A stretch of DNA of 64,000 nt. Source: Hypomyces perniciosus. Its lineage: Eukaryota; Ascomycota; Sordariomycetes; Hypocreales; Hypocreaceae. Each line of letters starts with the position of its first letter. Positions within the stretch are counted from its first letter, which is position 1. The stretch lies in the NCBI GenBank assembly GCA_008477525.1, contig SPDT01000001.1, positions 3,472,001 through 3,536,000 of the forward strand, read 5' to 3'. Below, one piece after another: positions 55,283-64,000 of the stretch. A program made the translations under genes and the position numbers. Below the pieces are notes generated by a model that worked only from the letters and a program-made list of their open reading frames with translations, ran no database searches and had not been told where the DNA came from.

Positions 55283-56236
55283 ATGTCCTCCTCGCATGGC
55301 CAGAGGCCTCCTCATCATCCGCCGCCCTCACCTCCACCAGGTGAGAGGCAGAACAAGCGACGAAGATTCTCTGCGCACGATATGAAGGTCGAGTATCCAA
55401 CGGCTTCGAATATGAGTCTGCCTCATGCTCAGCTCCTGGCTGGCGTGGGCCCTTCTTCTCTCATGGCCAACGGCATGCCACAGCAGCTGCTGCAGGCTTC
55501 TATGGTTCCTACATACCAAAACCAACAGTCCCTTGGTCAGAGACAAGTCTCCAACCTTCGGATCGGCAACTTCCCTCTTGAGGATGCTCTCCTATCCCTC
55601 CCCCCCGGACTGCCTCCATCCGAGCACCTCCGTCGACACGCAGCTCTAGCCCATGAGCTCGCTCACCAAGAACAAAACCCTCCCAGTCTTCCCCCTTCCA
55701 AGGTCGAAGACCTGCCTCCCAAGCCCTTCATCCCCGAATTCCTCAAGTTCCCAGAGGGAATCAGTGAGCCCGAGCGGCTCTCCATCGAAGAGCAAAACAA
55801 TCGCATCGCCGCGGAGCATCAGCGCATCGACCGCCAGCGGAACAACCAAGCTGCCAAGAAGAGCCGCCAGGCGCGCCTCGAGGCCCTGAAGAACACGAGG
55901 ACGCTACTGAATGAGAAGGTGGCCGAGTGTATGTGGTTCCGGATGAAGGTCCTTGTCATGGGCGGCAGCGTGAATGATTGGGAGAGGGTGCCGAAGGGGT
56001 GCAAGGCGAAGATGGTGAAGGAGATTGAAGAAAGGGTGGCGAGCGTGGATGCCACGGCTGCTGATTTGAAGAAGAAAGAGGATTCGCGCAAGAGAACCGA
56101 GAGGAACAGACGACGCGCGGAGGAGAGGACCGCTGGACAGATTCAGGGAGAGTTTCACTCTCAGGGGGGAGAGGCAGTGATGGACGAGGAGTCTGACTTT
56201 GAGGCTCATATCAGGGGAGGGAAGAATGGCCGTTGA
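55283..56236 (+). CDS. bZIP-like protein of unknown function
   Basis: Single exon, 317 aa from the ATG at 55283. Residues 1-30 are Pro/His-rich with a basic KRRRF patch, a possible nuclear signal. About 145-165 is a Pro-rich element (PFIPEFLKFPEGI). Residues 181-200 look like a bZIP basic region (RQRNNQAAKKSRQARLE, fitting the N-x2-AA-x2-SR pattern), followed by ALKNTRTLLNEKVAECMWFRMKV. The heptad region is short and poor in leucine, with Trp and Met where leucines would be expected, so dimerisation may be unusual. The C-terminus is Arg/Glu/Lys-rich, probably a long charged helix. It is likely a nuclear DNA-binding protein; targets unknown. The frame extends upstream to 55139 but that part looks like leader. 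The 3' end abuts tandem repeats. Confidence 0.65.
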   Translation: MSSSHGQRPPHHPPPSPPPGERQNKRRRFSAHDMKVEYPTASNMSLPHAQLLAGVGPSSLMANGMPQQLLQASMVPTYQNQQSLGQRQVSNLRIGNFPLEDALLSLPPGLPPSEHLRRHAALAHELAHQEQNPPSLPPSKVEDLPPKPFIPEFLKFPEGISEPERLSIEEQNNRIAAEHQRIDRQRNNQAAKKSRQARLEALKNTRTLLNEKVAECMWFRMKVLVMGGSVNDWERVPKGCKAKMVKEIEERVASVDATAADLKKKEDSRKRTERNRRRAEERTAGQIQGEFHSQGGEAVMDEESDFEAHIRGGKNGR

Positions 56237-56556
56237 GGCTCATCTATCGTCATTTCTATGCTGGGGTTCAGGGACTAACGGGGATCTTTTTCAAGTGCCA
56301 TTGAGGGCCATTTATCGTCATTTCTATGCTGGGGTTCAAAGGCTGGGTTCAGGGACTGGGTTCAGGGACTGGGTTCAGGGACTGGGTTCAAGGGAAAATA
56401 GGGATCTTTTTCAAGTGCTTTCCAATCGGGTCCAAGGGGTTTCATTCTCACAGGAATATTACAAGAATCTCTAACTCTAACTCGATAGTATCTACTTATC
56501 TATCCCTGACGTGTGTCTTTTTCCTTTCTTGTCCCTTCTACCATCTCTGCCCCTGT
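56237..56556. repeat. Tandem and duplicated sequence between convergent bZIP and guanine deaminase genes
   Basis: The 13-bp unit GGGTTCAGGGACT is present in three full copies plus a partial at 56345-56394. A 26-bp sequence beginning TATCGTCATTTCTATG is present twice, at 56245-56270 and 56313-56338. GGGATCTTTTTCAAGTGC is present twice, about 56281-56298 and 56401-56418. The array starts immediately after the bZIP stop codon and so lies in its 3' untranslated region. Confidence 0.85.
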
Positions 56557-58027
56557 CTATCGTCTACTGTGAACCAGCCTTCCCTTGACCCATACGCTCT
56601 CCGTATTGCGATCATCCCCATTAAACAACCACTTGGCCATCTTCTCCTCCCAGGTCTCCCACCCAAACACATCCACATATCCCTCGTCGCCAGCAGAACG
56701 CAAGTCCCCATCCTCGCTCACATCGCTCAATCCCACAAGTTGCGCATCCCACTCCATGCCTACTTCAAACCCTCCAATCTTATGCTCCAGGCCCACGCAC
56801 TTGGCTCCTCCCCTCGTCGCCAGATACAAAACCTCCTCCACAGTCAACTTGCTCCTCTCCCTCTCCTCGCCTTCTAATCCCATGGCCACGTGTCGGCTCA
56901 CTAGGCTTGCTTGCCGCGCTGCTTCCAGGATCGATGGGCTGTATCCGCCGCTTATGTCGGTCCCTAGGCCAATATCGATGCCCTGGTCCCACATCCAGCG
57001 TACGCGCGCCGCACCACTCGTGAGCGAGCTGTTACTGCAAGGACAATGCGAGATCTTGGACTGGCGCTGGGCAATCAGCCGTGCCTCGTCATCCGTCAAG
57101 TGTATTGCATGCGCGAGAATCGTCCGCGGCGTAAGCAGCCCGCAACCGTCGTACACATTCGCATAAGACCCGGCATCAGGGAACCGCTCCAGCACAAGTT
57201 CAATCTCGCCAGCGTTCTCCGAAATATGCGTCTGAACAGGCAAATCCTTCTCCTTCTGGATCTGCGCCAGCCTATTCATGGCCTCACTGGAGCACGACAG
57301 CGCAAATCTGGGGGTCAAGATCGGTGAGACGATTTCGTATCCTGGGTCAATCGTTTGAATATGCGTAATTGTGTCCAACGTGGCTTTGATGCTTGCTTCT
57401 GCGGATTCGTCCCTGTAGTAATCCGGGTTGAAATCCTTCGTGTCCATGCATACTCTCCCGACGAAGGCCCTCTGACCCTTGGATAGACACAGGTCCGCCA
57501 GGAGGTTGGTAGCCGCAACATCAATGGTGGCGAAATACGATGCGGTCGTCGTTCCGTGAGAGAGCGTGCGTGAGATGCATCGTGAGTACACTCTGCGCGC
57601 CTTGTTCAAGTCCTTGAGGCTGGACTCGAGGGGGAAAGTGTACGTTTCAAGCCAATCCAGAAGTGTCGACTTGCCAAAGATGCCAGCGTTGGCATACTGA
57701 GGAGCATGGATATGCGTATCTTTTGCCCACGTTAGTTCCTCAAACACGCAATTCTCCATACAGCAACAACATTGACTCACCGATGAATCCCGGAAAGAAA
57801 AACTGCCCAGCCTTGCACGCGCGGATCTTCACCTCATCTTCCCTCCATCCAAGGCCCTTGAGCAGCCGTTGCTGCGCCTCGGCGATATCGTTGCAATTCT
57901 TCTCAATGGCGACAATCTTGCCGCTCGTGTCGACTCCCACAGCCGCATTGTGAAAAAGCTCTAGCTCCTTGCGCGTTTTGCTATGCACAAAGGTTCCCAG
58001 GAGGACCAGTTTCCGTTGCGGCGACAT
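56557..58027 (-). CDS. Guanine deaminase (amidohydrolase)
   Basis: Two exons: complement(join(56557..57719, 57781..58027)), 469 aa. Guanine deaminase hydrolyses guanine to xanthine and ammonia in purine salvage and nitrogen use. The single intron splits the metal-binding strand; splicing gives FFFPGFID-THIHAPQY with the His-x-His pair at residues 85 and 87. Further metal or catalytic residues are seen in PVQTHISEN, LAHAIHLTDDE, SHCPCSNSSLTSG and GLGTDISGGYSPS. The order and spacing match eukaryotic guanine deaminases of the TIM-barrel amidohydrolase superfamily. The protein has no signal peptide and should be cytosolic. The + strand neighbour downstream is convergent; the fatty acid synthase gene lies upstream on the same strand, 650 bp away, with no apparent functional link. 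Confidence 0.9.
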
Positions 58028-58680
58028 TTCTGTGTGGTTGTCTTCCTTGCTTCGGGCTCTCTTTATATCTCAGTTCCAATGCACGAGTAAGGGAGCATAA
58101 AAGGCCTGCAAAGGGAGGGACGAATGTCTCTAGGAATAGAAGAAAATAAGGTGATAATAGAAAACAACAAGAGAAGAGGTAATGAGTTTACTGATGAGAA
58201 AACGAAGTGCTTATGCAACGGACAGCAGGTTATTAATAGACAGAGAGATAGTAAGAGAGAGAGAGTCGACAGTAAGAGAGAGAGAGTCGACTCAGTTCGG
58301 CGGTCGCCGTAAACCGAACACCGCCACTTCCACCCAACTTCGCAACGTCAGCCACAAGATAGGCAAAGCGGCGCTTTCATGAATAAATACGAGTATAACC
58401 TCTAGTATGAAGTATATTTTACTACTACACTAGATATGTAAGGGGGCCTTTCAAGAAGCACAAAGAACACACCGCTTCAGAATATTTGTTTGCATTACAC
58501 ATCTATTATACTTGTTCTCATACCAGAAATTTGAAACAATTATCAAAGGCCGCCTCTCCCTTCGCGGCACACACATTTTACAAGTCTTAGCCACAAATGT
58601 CTTTGTCCTCTCGTCTATCCGAAGTCGTCACACTGATCAAACAGTTCCACCGTCTATGCCTACAACGCCAAACATTCCTT
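58028..58680. other. Intergenic region between the FAS beta and guanine deaminase genes
   Basis: 653 bp holding the guanine deaminase promoter and the 3' untranslated region of FAS beta. A purine-rich tract 58240-58290 contains two copies of GTAAGAGAGAGAGAGTCGACAG-like sequence about 18 bp apart. No gene seen. Confidence 0.5.
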
Positions 58681-61600
58681 TCATGCAGCCGCCCCAGCGC
58701 CCTCATGGTCTGCGCTGGCACCGCTCTCGCTGCCTGTAGCCTCCTCTTCCTGTGCATACTTGTCCCAGTTGGCTAAGACTGCACCAATCTTGGGTGAGTT
58801 GGTCAGCTTGTACACATCCTCAAAGTATTCCCTGGTGAGCGCGAATGGCTTCGCCGTCACGTTGGGGATATACTTGCCCACCAACTTGGATGGATCAATC
58901 GTCGTCTTGTTGATCTTCTTCAACAAGAACGATCGAAAAGGCTTCACACCCGAACGCAAGAAGGTCGAGTGGAACGGCACATCAATGCCTCGAAGTGGGA
59001 TCGTCGCAAATCCTCGCTCCAGTTCCAGAGGCTGAGGCTTCTTCAGTGTCGCCTCAGCGCTGCCCCGGATAATCTCACGAAGCGCGCCCTTGGCCTCCTC
59101 AATGTTGCTTCGCATAGCCTCAATGTCGATCTTCTGCAGCTTGAGGAAGTTGCATACACCGGCAAGAGTGTCTAGTGCACGCAAGTCGCCGGCACACACA
59201 TACTGCATGTTGGCGATGTTGTAGTTGACAATCTCAAGCAGCCAGCCCGTCTCCTCTGCGATGTTGTTGACAACAAACTGTAACGCCTCCTCGTTGAACG
59301 TCTTGGAAATCCGGCTAGGGTTGACGGCACACATGGAGTAGTTGGATCGTCCGGCTGCGTCTCGCTCTACAGCGACCTGCATGGTCAATCCACGATAGAA
59401 GACAACCGAGACCAAACTCTCAATAGGCATGACATCAGCTAGTGCAGCCAATGCAGAGTATTCACCAAGTGAATGTCCTGCAAAGGTGCTGTCGCGTGGG
59501 ACGAGGCCCTTGGACTTCATGTCCTCAAAACTGGCCTTCTCCATCAGGGTCAAGGCCGGTTGGGTAAACTGCGTTGCTGACAGCAGACCGGTTGGTGACC
59601 TGTAAGTGTACGACGCAGTCTTCTCATCAATGTCCTTGAAAATTCTCTCCGACTTGATAGAGCCGTCGGTAGCCACCGTTTCGAACGTCATGGCCATGTA
59701 GTTCTGGCGAATGGCCTTGCCTCTTGGGCCGCCGAAGTGAATCGTAAGCTCCTTGGGGTTGTTCTTCACAATGTTGGTGATAGAGAAGCCTAAACAGAGT
59801 CAGTATGCTATCAAATGCAATGCGACAAGCATGTCTCAACTTACCATAGTTGTCCAGAAGGTATTTGTCGGCGCGGTCCCATACTTCCTTGGCCACGAGA
59901 CTGCTGCCATACAGGTCCATGCCCATGCCCTGCTCCTGAGATCCCTGCCCAGTGAACACGTATGCGGTAACAGGTTGCTCAACCTCAGCCTCACCAAGAA
60001 GAACCTTCTCCTCAGTTTCAGCATTGCTGGCCTCAAGCTTGATGATCTTGCGTCCAGCAACCATACCAACGTGCTGCAGCTTGACTTGGATAGCATCGTT
60101 AGGCAGCACCATACCGACTAGCGAAGCATGGAAGCTGCGAACTCGGCCAATATTGTTCTCGGCCGCCCAGGTTTCAATCAGACTTCGGACAGCGGCACTA
60201 GTATACATGCCATGCGTAATGGTGCCAGGGAGACTGGCATAGGTCGAGAAGACGCGAGACACATGGATAGGGTTGTAGTCGCCTGAGACACGAGCATACG
60301 TTTCGTTTGAGACAGGGGCCTTGAGCTGCAAGGGAGCCTTGCCGCTAAGCGGAATGGCATTCTCGAAGTTGATGGGTTGGTCAAGCGGAGAGCCATTTCG
60401 CTCCAGGTAATCGATGACAGGGTTGCCGTGAGACTCGCCGGCCTCATAGTCGACACTGGCGACCTGGATGACCTCCTTTGTGGGCAGCTCCAGCAACACC
60501 TGACCCCGAGTCTCGACGCTGCTGAAAACAGTCTTGTTCTTGAACCGCACCAAGCTTTGCAGACGGAACGTCAGGGTCTGGCCTAGCAGATCAATCTCAT
60601 TCGGTGTTTCATCGAGAGCAAACCACTGCTTAGATCGCAGGACAGCCACATCCTTGCTCGTTGCCAGATGCACTTGAACGGGTGTCTCAACCTTACGCTG
60701 GAAGGTGTTCTCGTAATCCGTGTAAGCTCCACGGTACAGGAACTGAGAGGTAACTTCCATCACCGGTTCGCCATCCCGCACAATGGTGCCGCAGACTTCG
60801 ACCATCTTACCAGATTCTTGGTTGATGACGGCGTTGATTTGAGCAGTGGTAGAAACTGCATCACCCTTCCTCAGCGGCTCGGCACCAGGAATCATGCGGA
60901 ATCCATTCGACAGGTGAACCAATTTGAGCAGATCACCATCGATGGTGCGGGGGAAAATGGGCTTGGTGATAGCCTTCCATCCAAGCACGATTGCGAAGTC
61001 CATGGGGGCATACACAATCTTGCCAGGTCGGTCGACAAAGGCCTCTCCGGTATTTCCGACAGCATAGACAAAGTCGTTGATGGCTTCAGCAGTGATAGTG
61101 GTGCTTCCTCCGTCAAACTTGCTGGTGACAAGGGCATCCAGATCCAGAGGTTCGTCACCGAACCATGCCTTCCAGTAAAACTCCTTGATGCGGTCATTGC
61201 GGCCCTCCATGACCTCACGAATAGGCGCGTACCCAGCATCAGGATGGTAGGTGAACTTGAGGGGCAATGGGATCGGCGTTCCCAACGCAGTTGTGTCCTT
61301 AATCATATTGACTAGAATTTCATTCTTGCCGTTCAGCTTGACTTCAATAACATCCGTGTATTGGTTATGTCTTGGCTGCTCCCTGACAACAATGGTCGTC
61401 TTTGAGGGATCATTGGGGTACTGAATTTCGACAAAAAGTCCACGTACGGGTGCAAAAATGCGTCGGATGGGGTTGGTCTGGAATTTCTGGCCCTGCACCA
61501 CAATATCTGACATCAGGAGAGCATACCTCCAGCTGCGGTTAGGGCCTGCAAGAAGCGAAAGCCACGAGTCAATTGAGGGCAAAGTAGTGGTGGGGGCGGA

Positions 61601-64000
61601 GGAAAGACGGTATGTGTTCTTGTGCGCATCGTAGCTGACGGTAAGACCCTCCACGTCCAGAGGAATTTCTGACTCAACCAGCTTGCCACCAAAGTACTCA
61701 ATGCGCGGGATTGTGCTCTCGTCGCCACTGTAGTAGTCCTTGGTTAGGAAAGCAATGTGAGAGTTATGGATGTTGTCAAGGATATCCTGGATCGGCTCAT
61801 CGATGACAGTCGAGAATCTAGCAGCAGTAGGGCCTTGAAGAATGCAAGTCCGGCCAACATCCTGGCCAATAACGGCGTCGAGATCTTCCGACTGCCACAG
61901 CGAGTCCTTCTTGAAAAATAACTCAAAGTTCTCGTCCAGGGCGGGGATAAATGTTACCGGCTTTTGGCCCGGCCGCATGCAAAGGAGCAAGAAATGCTGA
62001 ACATCCTGTGCATTGATGATTTGATGATCGGCCTCTGGATAGCTGTCAAGAATTCGGTCAACAGCGCTGAAAGGCTCGTCAAGATCGGAGTAATTTTGAA
62101 GCAACGAGGGCTTTCCTGATTCGGATGTGAATCGCTCTTCAACACGGTGAATAAAGTCGCCAGTCAATCTCGCAAAAGATGCGTCAATCCATCGAGACTG
62201 GTGCTTCACATAGAGCAGCTCCACCAGGCGTCTAACAACTTCTGCGTAGGTCATGTCCTCAAGATCCACAGCCTTTCCATCTTTGTTGCAGCCAAACCAG
62301 ACTTTTTGGAAATCATCATTCAGCTTCTTAATGATGTGCTCTCGGTTCTTCTTCAACTCAGCAACTCTCTTTTCCTTGGGCAAACTGAAGATCTTTTGGT
62401 CCATCTCAGCCCAAAACCTGACACCGCGAGTAGCGAGCTTATGGATGGGCTCTCCCATTTCGGATCGAACAGTGATGATGCCACCTGCCGGACCCTTGTA
62501 TGTCTTCTCCCACTGGCCATCATCAAGACCCGGAGCATCAATGATGGCTTGCTTGGCGCTTTTGCTAGTGTGGGCCTCCTTGGCAACCATCATGCGGCTA
62601 CCAAACAAGCATCCATCAAATGGCATAGGGGGATATCCGTACTGCCTAGCCCACTCACCAGTAATGTAGGGGTAGGTATCGTCGGCACCTCCAAACCCAC
62701 TGCCTGCAACAAGAATGATGTTCTCCTGTCGGCGAATGCGGCCATACATTTGCAACACTGGCTGATGGAAATCTTCAAAGGAGTGATGGCCACCACCACG
62801 TCCACCGGTCCACTGAAGGATCACTGGGAATGTTGGGTTTGCCTTGGCGATGTTGATAACGGCCTGAATGGCTTCAACGGAACCAGGTTTGAAGGCGATG
62901 TGCTTCAATCCTAGGGTCTCGATATACTCCTGGGCGACCTCGATGGAGGGAACACCTGCACCAATGGTCAATCCTTCAATGGGCACACCCTCAGCCCGCA
63001 GTCTGCCAATCAAGGGGATCTGCCAGCCCATAGCGCGAGGATTGACATAAATGAGGTTCACAGTGATACCGCGACCTGCTGGAATAGCCTTCTCGATCTT
63101 CTCAAGTGCAGTGGTCATCGACTTGGCATTGAAGTAGCCACCACCTCCAAGTTCAATGTGGTATCCTGCATTCATGGTGGCCGCGACAAAGTCCCAAGGG
63201 ACTGTCGCAGGAGTCATGCCCGCAACTACGATCGGAGGAAGACCAAGAAGTCGACTCATCTTGGTATCCAGATACTTCTTTCCACTTGACGTCTTGACGA
63301 GGCGTGGACCAAACTCTTTCACCCAGTCAATAGAAAACTTCACAGCATTCTCCTCGTCCCTATCGAAGAGCTCGGGCTTATAGCCAACTTCATTCAAAGT
63401 GCCTTCAACGGTACCGGCGAGAATAACTCGAACACCGGTTCCTTCCTTGTTTCGACTTGTCAAGGCACCAAGACCAGAAACACCACCCGGACCAAAGTCA
63501 AGAATGTGACTCGCCTGAGGGAAAACAGTTGCCTTTTCCCAGTTGACTGGGTCCCGAGTAATCAACCGGACAAGTGCGGGAATAATGTTTCCACTAACCT
63601 CATCTCTGAGATCCTTGCCACTATTAGTGTCAAACACTGGAATTCCCAGGGTGCTGGAATCAATGCTGAGGTCCTTGAGATCCTCGTCGATGACTGTTGT
63701 CGCATCGACAAGGTACTTGCTGTGGAAAGGGGCAGTGATGGGGAGGAACCTGTTCACGAATCGGACCTTTCGCTCAGTATGGGGAACTCGGGTCTGATCA
63801 AGGCCAGTGGGTGCCTTGACCTTGCGCAATTGCGAGTTCAAACCATAAAGCGAGGTAGGAGGACCGGTAACCACAAGGTTTCGCGGGCTGTTGATGAGAG
63901 AAATGCCGATGTGGCGATGCGCGGGAAGATATTGATTTGTGGCGTCAATGTGCTTCTGAACCTCTTGTTGTGAGAGGTCTCGGATGCTCAGCATGGGGGT
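58681..64000 (-). CDS. fas1: Fatty acid synthase beta subunit, C-terminal part (5' end outside window)
   Basis: Two exons within the window: complement(join(58681..59789, 59845..>64000)), about 1754 codons. The frame runs off the right edge inside the acetyltransferase domain. Order from N to C: end of the acetyltransferase (APFHSKYL about 63730); the FMN-binding enoyl reductase ([32 protein letters not shown], then [16 protein letters not shown]); the central region; the hot-dog dehydratase ([30 protein letters not shown] about 60300-60180); and the malonyl/palmitoyl transferase ([16 protein letters not shown], nucleophile in [14 protein letters not shown] about 59490-59445, and [10 protein letters not shown]). 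This is the beta chain of the cytosolic type I fungal FAS that makes palmitate. The tail after [10 protein letters not shown] is short and alanine-rich. The intron at 59790-59844 uses a GTAAGT donor and joins [13 protein letters not shown]. Confidence 0.95.

Noticed and set aside
1..64000. CRISPR arrays, rRNA, tRNA genes and complete transposons
   Set aside because: None seen by eye on either strand. CRISPR is not expected in a fungal nuclear genome; a tRNA scan would be needed to exclude small RNA genes.

Overview
This is a window of filamentous ascomycete nuclear DNA, most likely from the order Hypocreales (Sordariomycetes). Genes are densely packed on both strands. Introns are short (about 45-110 nt, one of 281 nt) with GTAAGT/GTACGT donors and CAG/TAG/AAG acceptors. 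The best taxonomic marker is the xylanase regulator at 50983-53873: its N- and C-terminal sequence resembles Hypocreales XYR1 more than Aspergillus XlnR. A CYP505 self-sufficient P450 (the P450foxy type known from Fusarium) is also present. Intergenic DNA is full of short TACGGAGTA/TACTCCGTA/TACGAAGTA palindromes. The species is not determined.

Layout, left to right. 1-1334: 3' part of a cytosolic phospholipase A2. 1612-2763 (-): mitochondrial ribosomal protein mL44, divergent from 3106-3570 (+), a small complex I accessory subunit. 5377-7120 (+): zinc-ribbon/RING-H2 E3 ubiquitin ligase. 9597-13219 (+): P450/P450-reductase fusion with one in-frame TAA between its FMN and FAD domains. 13220-14998: remnant repeats. 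14999-17716 (-) and 19670-20878 (+): erdS, an AspRS-DUF2156 fusion (tRNA-dependent sterol aspartylation), and a divergent alpha/beta hydrolase that is probably its partner erdH. 21266-22893 (-): FAD monooxygenase. 23552-24379 (-): glycolipid transfer protein, divergent from 25336-28066 (+), phospholipase D. 29498-32599 (+): ESCRT-associated BRO1. 33645-35423 (+): flavocytochrome b2. 35597-38608 (-): CTF18 clamp-loader subunit, divergent from 38960-40661 (+), mitochondrial ribosomal protein uS4m (NAM9). 42347-45066 (+): NirA/NIT4-like Zn2Cys6 regulator. 45067-50982: 5.9 kb with no recognisable gene. 50983-53873 (+): xyr1/xlnR. 55283-56236 (+): bZIP-like protein. 56557-58027 (-): guanine deaminase. 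58681 to the right edge (-): fatty acid synthase beta subunit, 5' end outside the window.

Most genes are housekeeping. Three regions are less ordinary: (i) the CYP505 gene, whose reading frame is intact over seven exons apart from one stop codon at the domain junction; (ii) the erdS/erdH pair, a sterol-aspartylation module described only recently, which sits in a run of lipid-handling genes (FAD monooxygenase, glycolipid transfer protein, phospholipase D); (iii) the intergenic short palindromes, absent from the coding exons I read. Exon models were assembled by hand from frame continuity, splice signals and remembered family sequence. They have not been checked against transcripts or databases.
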